Shown one piece after another: positions 54,910-64,000 of a stretch of 64,000 bases of DNA (the stretch's first letter is position 1; the number at the start of each line of letters is the position of its first letter). This DNA is from Flavobacterium psychroterrae (GTDB lineage Bacteria > Bacteroidota > Bacteroidia > Flavobacteriales > Flavobacteriaceae). The position numbers were made by a program, and so were the translations under genes. The notes beneath the pieces are model-generated. The model was not told the DNA's origin and ran no database searches. It saw only the letters and a program-made list of their open reading frames with translations. The DNA lies in assembly GCF_018380615.1 (NCBI RefSeq), contig NZ_JAGYVZ010000020.1:50440-114439 (forward strand), given 5' to 3'.

Positions 54910-55347
54910 ATGGATACACCACAAAAAGACCTATCGTATTTCAGGTTACGACTTCAAGAATCATTAAACACGAGTTTTCCCGAAAAAGCACACGACCAAA
55001 AGTTTATAGACCAACGTTCAACGTGGGCTGCCAATGCTTATGAGGGTACCTTTCGTTCGGGGAATGCCATTGAACAGTGCAATGAAATAGCCGACTACAT
55101 ACTTTTCGAGGGTTTACATTTCTCCAAATTTGATACGGTTTTCCAAGTGGTCTGTAACGAATTCGACACGATAATGGCCGACGAGGAACTACGACCATTC
55201 GCCCTGAAAATGTTCAATATTTGTGAGCCTTTTTTCTCCAGCTATGAGCTAACTGATGACTTTGCATACGGTTATGAGTATGAGCTGCTCTACACCGAGA
55301 TAACGGGAACCATCGCAATATGGATTGAGGAGAATGGGCTTCAGTAA
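54910..55347 (+). CDS. DUF1896 protein
   Basis: The 145-aa acidic protein has the DUF1896 pattern: LSYFRLRLQESLNTSFPEKAHDQKFIDQRSTWAANAYEGTFRSGNAIEQCNEIADYILFEGLHFSKFDTVFQV. It is almost always encoded just before the large methylase/helicase of Bacteroidota ICEs, and here the two genes overlap by 14 nt. The function is unknown; coupled translation suggests a partner of the helicase. Confidence 0.9.
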   Translation: MDTPQKDLSYFRLRLQESLNTSFPEKAHDQKFIDQRSTWAANAYEGTFRSGNAIEQCNEIADYILFEGLHFSKFDTVFQVVCNEFDTIMADEELRPFALKMFNICEPFFSSYELTDDFAYGYEYELLYTEITGTIAIWIEENGLQ

Positions 55348-58300
55348 AAAGGCACATCTCCAACAGAATATCGATGCCCTGCGAATTGCTTTCAAACTTG
55401 AAAAGGAGAACCGACAAGCCAACGTAGGCGAAAGACTGCTAATGACGCAATACAGCGGATTTGGCGGTCTTAAATTGGTATTGAACCCCATAGCGAATGA
55501 AATAGACATCAATAATTGGAGAAAAACCGAACATGACCTTTTCCCGATTACTCAAGAACTCCACCAACTACTAAAAGAAAATTCCCAAGACGAAAAGCAG
55601 TACCGCAGTTACGTGGACAGTATGCGGGGTTCGGTACTTACAGCATTTTACACACCGCCGCAGGTCATAGATGTTATTTCTGCAACCTTGCGTGAAAGCG
55701 GTCTTAACATTCAGAAATTCCTTGAGCCCTCCGCAGGTATTGGGTCATTTATACAATCCTTTGCAGAAAATCAAAAAGCAAATGTTACTGCCTATGAAAA
55801 AGATCTGCTCACAGGCAAAGTTTTAAAACAGCTTTATCCCGAAAGCACTATCCGTATCAGCGGTTTTGAGGAAATCCCCGAAAAGGAACAGAACAGCTAT
55901 GATGTAGTTGCCAGCAATATCCCTTTTGGCGATACATCCGTTTTTGATCTTTCCTATTCCCGAAGCAAGGACACGGTAAAGGTACAGGCTGCCCAAAGCA
56001 TTCATAATTATTTCTTTTTGAAAGGAACCGATATGCTCCGTGAGGGCGGCTTGCTGGCCTACATCACTTCGCAGGGCATTCTCAACAGTCCAAAGAACGA
56101 ACCAGTACGAAGGGCATTAATGCAGGATAATAACCTGATTTCAGCTATCCGATTGCCTAATAACCTGTTTACCGAATATGCAGGTACAGAAGTCGGAAGC
56201 GACCTGATTATCCTTCAAAAGAACACGGCAAAGCAAGGCCTGAGCGAAACCGAAGAGCTGTTTTGCCAAAGCAACCGAACGGAATACGATACACCGAGCA
56301 ATGCCTTATTTCAGAACAGCACCAGGATTGTGCATACCAATAGTAAATTAGATAGCGATCCTTATGGGAAACCTGCATTAATATATTCGCATAGTGAAGG
56401 TACCAGTGGAATTGCCAAAGACCTTAAACAAATGCTTTCGGAAGATTTTGGAAAGTATCTGAATTTAGCTTTGTACAAAGGCGAACGGAACGAGGAACCT
56501 GTAATACAAATCCCCACTACTCCAAAGGTAACACCTCCAATTGTCGAACCTGTACTCATTCCATATGAACGACCTCGTTTTACACCACCAACCAATTTAC
56601 AGGAAAGCCCGCAGGAAATAAAACAACTGAGTATTTTCGACCTCTTTGAAAATGCCAACGAACCAGTACCTGTTATTGTGCCATCCAAAAAAGCTACAAC
56701 AACAAAAAGGCAAAGCACCAACAAAAGCAGAAGTGCAATAGGTCGCCAAACCGACCTATTCAATATACCACAACAATTCTCTACGCCACCAGTTACCAAT
56801 AAAATTGCAAACGGAAGCACATCAACCAATAGTAAAAAGCAAGAAGGTATCGGCGACCTATTTTCGGGTATCAGTAACAATGTCGAAACTAATCAAACAA
56901 CCGTTCCTGGCACTATTCCCGAACCTGCTCCTTACAGTGGTAAACTGGAATCATTCCACCGAAACGAAGGTCTTGTTGTAGATAAGGATTGCGTAGGCCA
57001 CCTGCATGATGTAAATATGGCAGATGGTACGGCTGTATTCCACCCTTTACCGTTGCCAACATTGCAGAAAGCAAAAGCTGAGGCCTACATTGCTGTACGT
57101 GATATTTACCAAGAGCTTTACTTCAAAGAAGCAGCCTTTCAAACCGAACACACAGAAGAAAGGAAAACCCTTAACCTCCTTTACGATGCGTTTGTCAAAA
57201 AGTACGGTAATCTCAACAGTGCGGAAAATATCAAACTCATCAAAACCGATAGTTCAGGAAAGGAAATTCCTTATCTGGAACGTGTGGTTGGCGGAGTTGT
57301 CCATAAAGCCGATATATTCAGCCGTCCTGTAAGCTTCTCTACCGTAACCATAGCAACAGATAATCCTGAAGAAGCATTATCCGCATCATTGAATAAATAT
57401 GGAAGCGTTGATTTGGACTATATGTCCAAAATCAGCGGAATTCCTGCTGATACTTTGAAAGAAGCCTTGCAAGGCCGAATTTTCTATAATCCGATCCAAA
57501 AGGATTATGAAATAGCTGAAAAGTGGATTGCCGGAAATGTTGTTGAAAAAGCAGCGGATATAAAAATCTACCTGGATAATAATCCCAATGACAATGAAGC
57601 CAAAGCAAGCCTTTCTGCCCTGGAAGCAGCCAGACCTAGACGTATCGAATTTGAGGAATTGGACTTCAACCTTGGCGAGCGGTGGATACCCACAGGTATC
57701 TATGCCCGTTTCGCTTCACATCTTTTCGATACCGAAGTACGCATCCACTACTCGGAAAGCACTGATGATTTCAATATCAAATGCGACCAGAAGAATGTGC
57801 ATATATGGGACAAGTATGCGGTAAAATCCCAAAGCCGTACCTATGATGGGATTGCCCTGCTTAAACACGCATTGGTCAATACAACACCCGATATCACAAA
57901 GAAGATTACAATTGATGACAAGGAAGTAAAGGTTCGTGATATGGAAGCCATACAGATGGCCAATACCAAGATTGACGAAATCCGTACCGCTTTTGGCGAA
58001 TGGCTCCACGCCCAAAATGATGAATTTAAAAACAGGCTGACCGACCAATACAACGATACTTTTAACTGCTTCGTCCGACCGAATTACGACGGAAGGCATC
58101 AGGAATTTCCGGGACTGGATCGCAAAGCATTGGGTATTGAAGATTTGTATGCAAGCCAGAAAGATGCAGTCTGGATGATAAAACTTAATGGTGGTGCCAT
58201 CTGCGACCACGAAGTTGGTGCAGGAAAAACACTCATTATGTGTACCGCCGCACAGGAAATGAAGCGTTTGGGTATGGTACACAAACCTATGATAATCGGG

Positions 58301-60739
58301 CTGAAAGCGAATGTTCACGAGATTGCCGAAACCTACCGCAAAGCCTATCCGCACGCTAAAATATTATATCCCGGCAAGGAAGACTTTACACCACAAAAAA
58401 GGCAAAGGATTTTTGGAGACATCAAGAACAACGATTGGGATTGTGTGATACTGACACACGACCAGTTCGGGATGATCCCCCAATCGCCAGAGATGCAGAA
58501 GGAAATTTTGCAAGCCGAACTGAATAGTGTGGAAGACAACCTTTCGGCCTTGGAAGAACAGGGCAAGGAAATTTCAAGGGGAATGCTCAAGGGTGTAATC
58601 GTCAGGAAACAGAACCTTGAAGTAAAGCTAAAAACACTGGAACACGACATCGAAAACAGAAAAGATGATATTGTGGACTTTAAAATGATGGGCATTGACC
58701 ATTTGCTGGTGGATGAAAGCCACCGCTTTAAGAACCTGATGTTCAATACCCGTCACGACAGGGTTGCCGGGTTGGGCAATATGCAGGGCAGCCAAAAGGC
58801 GATGAACCTTTTATTTGCCATCCGAACCATACAGGAAAGAACCGGAAAGGATTTGGGTGCTACCTTTCTTTCCGGAACCACCATCAGCAATTCATTAACG
58901 GAACTGTATCTCCTGTTCAAATACCTTCGTCCACAGGCTTTAGAAAAACAGGGCATCAACTGTTTTGATGCCTGGTCGGCGATCTATACAAGGAAAACAA
59001 CCGATTATGAGTTTTCTGTAGCGAATAATATCGTTCAAAAAGAACGTTTCCGCTATTTTATCAAAGTACCCGAACTGGCACAGTTCTATTCGGAAATAAC
59101 GGATTATAGAACGGCAAAGGATATAGGAATTGACCGTCCGGAAAAAAACGAGGTATTGTATAACATTCCGCCAACGCCCGACCAGACAAAATTCATCCAG
59201 AACCTCATGGAGTTTGCCAAATCGGGAAACGCAACGTTGCTTGGACGAGCACCATTGTCACCAAGTGAAGAGAAAGCCAAAATGCTAATTGCAACAGATT
59301 ATGCTCGCAAAATGTCGCTGGATATGCGGATGATCAGCGGCAAATACGATGACCATCCTGATAACAAGGCTTCGCATTGTGCTGCAAAATTAGCCGAATA
59401 TTATAACCGCTTTAATGCCCAAAAAGGGACACAATTTGTCTTTTCAGATTTGGGCACCTACAAGCCTGCCCAGTGGAATGTGTACTCGGAAATCAAACGC
59501 AAGCTGGCAGAAGACCATGGAATTCCTGCCAATGAAGTCCGTTTTATACAGGAAGCCAAGAACGACAAGCAACGCAAGGAGCTTATTGATGGTATGAACG
59601 AAGGGAAAATCCGTGTATTGTTCGGTTCTACCGATATGCTGGGAACAGGTGTGAATGCACAGAAAAGAGCCGTGGCCGTTCACCACCTGGATACGCCTTG
59701 GCGACCAAGCGACCTTGCCCAACGAGATGGAAGAGCGATTAGAAAAGGCAACGAGATTGCCAAGTTCTTTGCCGATAATAAAGTAGATGTAATTATCTAT
59801 GCCGTGGAGAAATCGCTGGATAGCTATAAGTTCAACCTGTTGTACAACAAACAGCTTTTTATAGACCAATTAAAAACCAACAATCTCGGAAAACGTACCA
59901 TTGACGAGGGAAGTATGGACGAAAAGTCGGGAATGAACTTTTCGGAATATGTGGCGATACTTTCGGGCAATACCGACTTGCTGTACAAAGCCAAGATCGA
60001 AAAGCAGATTGCCGGATTGGAAAGCGAGAAACAGGGTTTCAACCGGTCCAAGTACGCGTCCAAATATAAATTGGAAGATACTTCGGTAATGCTTGAAAGT
60101 GCCCAATCCCGTTTGGAACGCATGAGCCTGGATTGGAATAATTTTCAGCAACGCATACAAAAACGTTTGGATGGCACGACGGCAAACCCAGTTCAGTTGA
60201 ATGGTTTGCCAACTGATGCAGATGTAAAGCAGATCGGCTCAAAGCTCAACCACTTTGCAGACCAAGCCCGCACCGGAGGCCAGTATGAAGAAATTGGCAG
60301 CCTCTATGGCTTTACGCTGTTGGTTAAAACAGAAGTGTCTCAAAAAGAAGGGGCAGATCTAAAAGTAAACCGGTTTTTGATACAGGGCGAGGGCAATATT
60401 AAATACAACTATAATAATGGCATAATAGCTAAAGATCCCGAAACGGCAGCCATGAATTTTTTAAAAGCACTGGAAAAACTGCCGGGCTACATTGAGCAGG
60501 AGCAAAAGAAAATCGGCGAATTTCAAAAAGACCTGCCTGTACTTCAAGGAATAGTAAGCGGTACATGGACCAAGGAAAGCGAGTTAAGTGAACTCAAAAA
60601 TGAACTGGCCGCCGTGGAGAGAAAGATACAGTTGTCTATTACGCCAGAAAATAAGGAGACTAAGGATTTGACCAAAAACCAGAAAAAAAATCAGAATATT
60701 GTACAAACAAAAAACATTTATAATTTGGGTAGAATATAG
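55334..60739 (+). CDS. Giant N-6 DNA methylase / SNF2-type helicase fusion
   Basis: The 1801-aa protein starts from ATG 55334 (MGFSKKAHLQQNIDALR), inside the DUF1896 end; a TTG three codons earlier is less likely. The N-terminal methylase-like domain has the SAM motif EPSAGIGSF (about 130) and SNIPFGD (about 193) in the catalytic NPPF position, with Ile replacing the first Pro. A Pro/Thr-rich linker spans about 395-540. The helicase core has Walker A GAGKT (about 960), DESH (about 1126) and motif VI QRDGRAIRKGN (about 1463). The family is widespread in Bacteroidota ICEs and plasmids and probably acts on element DNA during replication or transfer. The last 60 nt turn AT-rich, so the C-terminal tail may vary. 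Confidence 0.92.
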   Translation: MGFSKKAHLQQNIDALRIAFKLEKENRQANVGERLLMTQYSGFGGLKLVLNPIANEIDINNWRKTEHDLFPITQELHQLLKENSQDEKQYRSYVDSMRGSVLTAFYTPPQVIDVISATLRESGLNIQKFLEPSAGIGSFIQSFAENQKANVTAYEKDLLTGKVLKQLYPESTIRISGFEEIPEKEQNSYDVVASNIPFGDTSVFDLSYSRSKDTVKVQAAQSIHNYFFLKGTDMLREGGLLAYITSQGILNSPKNEPVRRALMQDNNLISAIRLPNNLFTEYAGTEVGSDLIILQKNTAKQGLSETEELFCQSNRTEYDTPSNALFQNSTRIVHTNSKLDSDPYGKPALIYSHSEGTSGIAKDLKQMLSEDFGKYLNLALYKGERNEEPVIQIPTTPKVTPPIVEPVLIPYERPRFTPPTNLQESPQEIKQLSIFDLFENANEPVPVIVPSKKATTTKRQSTNKSRSAIGRQTDLFNIPQQFSTPPVTNKIANGSTSTNSKKQEGIGDLFSGISNNVETNQTTVPGTIPEPAPYSGKLESFHRNEGLVVDKDCVGHLHDVNMADGTAVFHPLPLPTLQKAKAEAYIAVRDIYQELYFKEAAFQTEHTEERKTLNLLYDAFVKKYGNLNSAENIKLIKTDSSGKEIPYLERVVGGVVHKADIFSRPVSFSTVTIATDNPEEALSASLNKYGSVDLDYMSKISGIPADTLKEALQGRIFYNPIQKDYEIAEKWIAGNVVEKAADIKIYLDNNPNDNEAKASLSALEAARPRRIEFEELDFNLGERWIPTGIYARFASHLFDTEVRIHYSESTDDFNIKCDQKNVHIWDKYAVKSQSRTYDGIALLKHALVNTTPDITKKITIDDKEVKVRDMEAIQMANTKIDEIRTAFGEWLHAQNDEFKNRLTDQYNDTFNCFVRPNYDGRHQEFPGLDRKALGIEDLYASQKDAVWMIKLNGGAICDHEVGAGKTLIMCTAAQEMKRLGMVHKPMIIGLKANVHEIAETYRKAYPHAKILYPGKEDFTPQKRQRIFGDIKNNDWDCVILTHDQFGMIPQSPEMQKEILQAELNSVEDNLSALEEQGKEISRGMLKGVIVRKQNLEVKLKTLEHDIENRKDDIVDFKMMGIDHLLVDESHRFKNLMFNTRHDRVAGLGNMQGSQKAMNLLFAIRTIQERTGKDLGATFLSGTTISNSLTELYLLFKYLRPQALEKQGINCFDAWSAIYTRKTTDYEFSVANNIVQKERFRYFIKVPELAQFYSEITDYRTAKDIGIDRPEKNEVLYNIPPTPDQTKFIQNLMEFAKSGNATLLGRAPLSPSEEKAKMLIATDYARKMSLDMRMISGKYDDHPDNKASHCAAKLAEYYNRFNAQKGTQFVFSDLGTYKPAQWNVYSEIKRKLAEDHGIPANEVRFIQEAKNDKQRKELIDGMNEGKIRVLFGSTDMLGTGVNAQKRAVAVHHLDTPWRPSDLAQRDGRAIRKGNEIAKFFADNKVDVIIYAVEKSLDSYKFNLLYNKQLFIDQLKTNNLGKRTIDEGSMDEKSGMNFSEYVAILSGNTDLLYKAKIEKQIAGLESEKQGFNRSKYASKYKLEDTSVMLESAQSRLERMSLDWNNFQQRIQKRLDGTTANPVQLNGLPTDADVKQIGSKLNHFADQARTGGQYEEIGSLYGFTLLVKTEVSQKEGADLKVNRFLIQGEGNIKYNYNNGIIAKDPETAAMNFLKALEKLPGYIEQEQKKIGEFQKDLPVLQGIVSGTWTKESELSELKNELAAVERKIQLSITPENKETKDLTKNQKKNQNIVQTKNIYNLGRI

Positions 60740-60749
60740 CGATATTATC

Positions 60750-61574
60750 CTAAATTTTGTCCTCTTCATCCATCTTCTTAATCAAAGAATCACGCAAACT
60801 ATCGAGAAATTTAGTTCGGTTTATTTTACGACTTTTAATTTCCATATATGTGTGATAAAAATCTCCAAGGTTGATGTCAAATGTACTTTCAAATGTCTTT
60901 GCAATAACTTTGATATCTATATTCCCATTATCGAATACCGCTAGCGAATACAGAGAATAGATTAATTCAATTAATGCAGTTTTGCTTCCAGTCCACTTCA
61001 GAGGAGATTTATCAGTTGGCTTTTTATACTTATTATTATTAAGTTGGTCTTCTAGATAGACTTGTATCAAGTCATTTGCAATAATCTTTGCTGCTTTATA
61101 ATCGTGAGAAGTTGAAAATCTATGGTCTGTTTCAAAATACACTGTATCCAAGCTTAATTTAATATCATGTTTCCCCCTAACAAATAGTTTCTCGTCAATA
61201 AATGAATTGTTGGTTCTGTAATATTTATAGAATTCAAGGTTACTGTCAAAATATTTTTTGAGCTTCCTTAATTCGGCATTTAAGTATTTCCTAACAGCTT
61301 TTTTATCATTGGGTTTCTTTGTTTCGATTTTATAAATTGCATTATAATAAATAAGCTTTGAGACAATGACAGGCTTTTGATGTTTGAAAAAACTGATCTC
61401 TTCCTCAATATTTTTAAATTTATTATTTAAAACATACTCTTTCAACTCTGCAAGGCATTGTAATATTATAGGTATAACTGCTTCAATTCTAAGTATCGGA
61501 CAATCTGTTTCAACCTCCAATTCGTTGATTGTAGTTTCGAGTTCAAAAAGCTTTTTATTGTAAAATTTATCCAT
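60750..61574 (-). CDS. RteC-family protein (copy 2)
   Basis: The 274-aa protein shares the RteC landmarks with the copy at 44587: EISFFKHQKPVIVSKLIYYNAIYKIET, EFYKYYRTNNSFIDEKLFVRGKHDI, SKTALIELIYSLYSLAVFDNGNIDI and a final KSRKINRTKFLDSLRDSL. It is much more AT-rich and clearly diverged. It converges on the helicase gene with only 10 nt between stops. It may control a different promoter or be the edge gene of a second, decayed element. Confidence 0.88.
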   Translation of the reverse strand: MDKFYNKKLFELETTINELEVETDCPILRIEAVIPIILQCLAELKEYVLNNKFKNIEEEISFFKHQKPVIVSKLIYYNAIYKIETKKPNDKKAVRKYLNAELRKLKKYFDSNLEFYKYYRTNNSFIDEKLFVRGKHDIKLSLDTVYFETDHRFSTSHDYKAAKIIANDLIQVYLEDQLNNNKYKKPTDKSPLKWTGSKTALIELIYSLYSLAVFDNGNIDIKVIAKTFESTFDINLGDFYHTYMEIKSRKINRTKFLDSLRDSLIKKMDEEDKI

Positions 61575-61729
61575 AGAAATACTCTTAATCTCAAAATTTT
61601 ATGGTACGAGAAAGGACTAGATAATATCCATTAAAAAAAGGCCTTGCTTTTCTGAAACTAATTTGTTGCTCAGTAAATATTTTAAAAATATTATTTCAAA
61701 ACTATAATACCTTTTTGATTTATTAGCAA

Positions 61730-62077
61730 TCAATTGTCTAAGATGACAAAGGCCTTCAGTTCGCACATTTTTCCATCACGGAATTTCCAAACGTCACATG
61801 CAGAATAGTTCGACATTTCACCTTTCGCATCTTTGAGACTTATCTCGCCCATTGAAACTACATATTCACCCCTTTCTATCATTAGTTCCATATTAAATAT
61901 TGGGGGCTCTTTATATGTTTCAGCCATATAGCGTCGAACTGCTTCTTTGCCTTCAAGTATTTGATCTCCTACGAAGATCCATTTTGTATCCTCAGTGCAG
62001 TAGGATAAAAACCCTTCGTTATCACCTTCTCTAATTGCTGTATTTGCCTTTTCCAAAATGTCTTTATTTGTCTTCAT
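61730..62077 (-). CDS. SnoaL-like / NTF2-fold protein
   Basis: The 115-aa protein matches the nuclear transport factor 2/SnoaL fold: KANTAIREGDNEGFLSYCTEDTKWIFVGDQILEGKEAVRRYMAETY, and YSACDVWKFRDGKMCELKAFV at the end. No signal peptide is present. Members bind or isomerise small molecules; the ligand is unknown. The gene stands alone. Confidence 0.88.
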   Translation of the reverse strand: MKTNKDILEKANTAIREGDNEGFLSYCTEDTKWIFVGDQILEGKEAVRRYMAETYKEPPIFNMELMIERGEYVVSMGEISLKDAKGEMSNYSACDVWKFRDGKMCELKAFVILDN

Positions 62078-62349
62078 GTTTTTTTAATTCTTAATTAGCA
62101 CTTATGAATGACTATTTAATGTTAATTCATAGATCTGGTAAAATTTTGTGAGTCATGAGATTTCTCAATATAAATTAAGAAATCAAAAAAAAGGGACTAT
62201 TCCACACTTAAAAAAGTGACCGACTTGACAGCAAACTGCATTTGCTCAAATCCATTAATATTGTTTTGAATTTTGAAAAAGCACGGAAAAAACATCTGCA
62301 GACATTGACTTGTATTAGCTATTTCAATAAAATCCAAAACATTCAGAAA
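62078..62349. other. Intergenic gap without a recognised gene
   Basis: The AT-rich region holds the SnoaL-like gene's upstream region. I saw no gene or clear promoter box. Confidence 0.4.
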
Positions 62350-62394
62350 AAAGCAAGTATGACTTCTTTACACAATAGGAGTCATACTTGCTTT
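62350..62394 (-). terminator. Terminator of the small secreted protein gene
   Basis: Arms 62350-62366 and 62378-62394 (AAAGCAAGTATGACT and its complement) pair over about 15 bp with one mismatch. A T-run follows on the minus strand. Confidence 0.75.
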
Positions 62395-62430
62395 ATCATA
62401 AAATGGATAGTTAAAATTTAAGTTGACAAT

Positions 62431-62832
62431 CTACTTATTGTATTTGATAAAAGTTGCCTTAACTGTCTTTTCTTTCAAATCTACAGAGGTACCGCTTGAT
62501 GAAACCGTAGTTTTGTTCTTTTTCTTATCGTTTGCAGTAGCATAATTTGAATTCGACGACCCATATACTTCTTCATCTATCGAAAAAACTACACCATCAG
62601 CACCTTTCTTTTTTGCTAATTCAATAATTTTTTCTTGACATTTTTCTAAAGAACGAAAACCCTTTGCTAGTTCTGTCTTCCCCATAACAATATGAGGTTT
62701 TTCCACATCACTACTGTCATAATATTCATCTACTTTTTGAGTAGCTGGATAGCTTTTTCCAAAATATTTTTGTGCTTGTGCAGTATTAAAAATAAAAATA
62801 CTGAATACTAGAATTAAAAATGTTTGTTTCAT
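62431..62832 (-). CDS. Small secreted protein of unknown function
   Basis: The 133-aa protein has a signal peptide MKQTFLILVFSIFIFNTAQAQ. The mature part has an alpha/beta core (HIVMGKTELAKGFRSLEKCQEKIIELAKKKGADGVVFSI) similar in look to YbjQ-like or DUF4156-like small periplasmic domains. A Ser/Asn/Lys-rich loop and a final VKATFIKYNK strand follow. I do not recognise the family with confidence. The gene is monocistronic with its own terminator. Confidence 0.75.
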   Translation of the reverse strand: MKQTFLILVFSIFIFNTAQAQKYFGKSYPATQKVDEYYDSSDVEKPHIVMGKTELAKGFRSLEKCQEKIIELAKKKGADGVVFSIDEEVYGSSNSNYATANDKKKNKTTVSSSGTSVDLKEKTVKATFIKYNK

Positions 62833-63292
62833 ATCTTAATATAATTTCTGCAAAAGTAAGCAGGCTTACATTTTATTTTCACATTTTTAGAGTGAAGTGA
62901 CATTATTAAGGATTGAAAGGATCATTTTATACAATGAAATTGCAGGGCGTAGTAATTATAATATTAACACTTAAAGTAATGATAGTCTTAATTTGCTCAC
63001 TATTTTGCATATAACTGCTATTTTATCATAACATAGTTAGTAGATTAATATTTTTTTCAAATGATAAGATATGTAATAAGTAGAACCTCGTTCACAGAAA
63101 AAAAATCAAGTCAATACACGTAATAAACTTAAAATTATCATGATATAAAATAAAAAGCTTGATGTATTCTTTTGTTTGTATAAATTATAATCGTTAGTTA
63201 AAAAGAAATTTGCTTTAATATTTTACTACAATTCTTATTATGAAAAAATCATTAAAAATTTAATTTTAGACAAGTTACAACAATCAAAACAA
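62833..63292. other. 460-nt AT-rich gap without a recognised gene
   Basis: The region is very AT-rich with no hairpin or open frame of note. It contains the upstream region of the secreted protein gene and the 3' flank of the LysR fragment. Confidence 0.5.
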
Positions 63293-63873
63293 CTACAAAT
63301 ACATATCAATAAAAGCTTTCAAAGCTCTCGACGGTGATTCATTATTTCTGTAAATCAGTACTGTATTCATAGTTCCTACTTCCTTGTTCAAACCATAGGT
63401 AGAAATTTTTCTTCCCGAGTAATAATTTGAAACAACTTCTTCTGGCAAAATGCTAATGCCAATTCCTGATTCTACAAAATTTACGATACCTTCTATGGAG
63501 TTCAAGACTGTGCTTTTATAATGAATAATTCCTTTGGAGCTGAGCCAGGATTCTATTCTAGTTCTGAAAATACACCCTTCACCAAAGACAACAATATTTA
63601 TAGGTTGATTTGCCAACATTTCTTCCAGTTTTGGACTATTAGAAGAAGTTAAAATAACAAGCTGTTCCTCTTTAACTTTGATTTGCGAAATAGCTTTACT
63701 ATTAATTGGTGCAGATATAAATGCCGCATCAAGGTTATAGTTCATTACTTCACTAATAAGACTGTTTCTCATTTCTGATCTGAATTCCAAATCCACATCA
63801 GGATACCGATCTTGAAAATAGTTTAAAATATCTGGAGCTTTTAATGCCATTGTTGTCTCAATGCAACCAACTT
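63293..63873 (-). pseudogene. LysR-family regulator, 5' half removed by an IS21-type insertion
   Basis: What remains is the LysR substrate-binding domain, starting VGCIETTMALKAPDILNYFQDRYPDVDLEFRSE and ending RALKAFIDMYL. The family's ~90-residue N-terminal winged helix-turn-helix is absent. The first residues of the apparent ORF (MLTFARIC, to 63898) are encoded by the IS end, so the ATG at 63898 is not a native start. The regulator cannot bind DNA in this form. The target genes are unknown. Confidence 0.85.
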
Positions 63874-64000
63874 TGCAAATTCTGGCAAAAGTGAGCATAC
63901 CATTCCGGTAAAAGAGATCAGTTGATTCCGGTTTAAAGTGACCACCCTATTCTTGTAAAAGAGATCAGTTGATTCCGGTTCAAAGTGACCACCTCAAAAA
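63874..64000. mobile_element. End of an IS21-family insertion sequence with multiple terminal repeats
   Basis: Starting at TGCAAATTCTGGC (63874), one degenerate and two almost identical 39-nt repeats occur (63908-63946 and 63955-63993, period 47, one T/C difference; core GATTCCGGTT-AAAGTGACCACC). Several terminal repeats facing outward are the hallmark of IS21 ends, where the transposase IstA binds. The istA/istB genes would lie beyond the window. Confidence 0.8.

Larger units (their letters stand above)
44587..61574. mobile_element. CTnDOT-type integrative element excision/replication module (partial ICE or remnant)
   Basis: The gene order rteC - two small HTH genes - DUF3945 - topoisomerase III - ORF6N - cargo - DUF1896 - methylase/helicase - rteC copies the excision region of CTnDOT-like elements (rteC, xis2c, xis2d, orf3, exc), with the DUF1896/helicase pair usual in their relatives. 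Base use in the helicase, topB and HTH genes is visibly more GC-rich than in the flanking chromosome. No integrase, mobilisation protein or tra gene is visible. Confidence 0.8.

Noticed and set aside
57716..58354. 212-residue minus-strand reading frame inside the helicase
   Set aside because: It lies fully inside a conserved coding frame and has no recognisable domain; such frames are common in the GC-richer ICE genes.
63908..63993. Possible CRISPR array (two spaced identical repeats)
   Set aside because: The spacer is only 8 nt, a third degenerate copy sits at the boundary, and the pattern matches IS21 terminal repeats.

Overview
ORGANISM. The window looks like the chromosome of a Flavobacterium or close relative (Bacteroidota). 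The evidence is AT-rich DNA, type IX secretion C-terminal signals, SusC/SusD pairs, TAnnTTTG-type -7 boxes instead of Shine-Dalgarno-led genes, uncapped tRNA-Glu genes (no encoded CCA), and the intergenic hairpin families usual in that genus. No 16S gene is present, so the genus is an inference. LAYOUT. (1) 1-16.4 kb is ordinary housekeeping: the end of a type IX-secreted adhesin-like protein, typA, a PAS histidine kinase with a single-domain response regulator, rpsT, three tRNA-Glu genes, proS, a Gly/Tyr-rich lipoprotein, a FadL/OmpP1-like barrel, an operon rimO - small secreted protein - AmpD-like amidase lipoprotein, and a porin. (2) 17-41.8 kb is a large polysaccharide utilisation locus (PUL). 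A minus-strand block holds susC, susD, a TIG-domain surface glycan-binding lipoprotein, a GH27 alpha-galactosidase and a GH5 glucanase broken by one extra A in an A8 run. An AraC regulator lies upstream of susC. A divergent plus-strand block holds a GH26 mannanase, a GPH sugar transporter, GH130 mannosylglucose phosphorylase, cellobiose/mannobiose 2-epimerase, a GH5 mannanase and GH97. A convergent minus-strand block holds an aldo/keto reductase, GH3, a sialate-O-acetylesterase-like esterase and a CE2-like SGNH esterase. Together they fit degradation of an acetylated galacto(gluco)mannan: surface capture and endo-cleavage, removal of galactose and acetyl groups, uptake of mannobiose, epimerisation to mannosyl-glucose, and phosphorolysis to mannose-1-phosphate plus glucose. 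(3) 42.0-44.2 kb carries an NlpC/P60 lipoprotein and an L,D-transpeptidase. (4) 44.6-61.6 kb is an integrative-conjugative-element module in the CTnDOT style: rteC, two small HTH (Xis-like) genes, a DUF3945 gene, topoisomerase III, an ORF6N gene, cargo, DUF1896, a giant methylase-helicase, and a second rteC facing inward. The cargo is the most interesting part: a 1038-aa GHKL ATPase with a C-terminal PD-(D/E)XK-like nuclease segment, divergent from an MT-A70 adenine methyltransferase that is flanked by a 21-bp direct repeat. This is a candidate defence pair. No integrase, mobilisation or tra genes are visible. (5) 61.7-64 kb holds a SnoaL-like protein, a small secreted protein, and a LysR regulator whose DNA-binding half is cut off by the end of an IS21-type insertion sequence that runs out of the window. 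INTERGENIC STRUCTURE. Several gaps carry long inverted or direct repeats, including a 48-bp perfect inverted repeat and three copies of a REP-like hairpin element. All functional calls are from reading the sequence; no searches were run.
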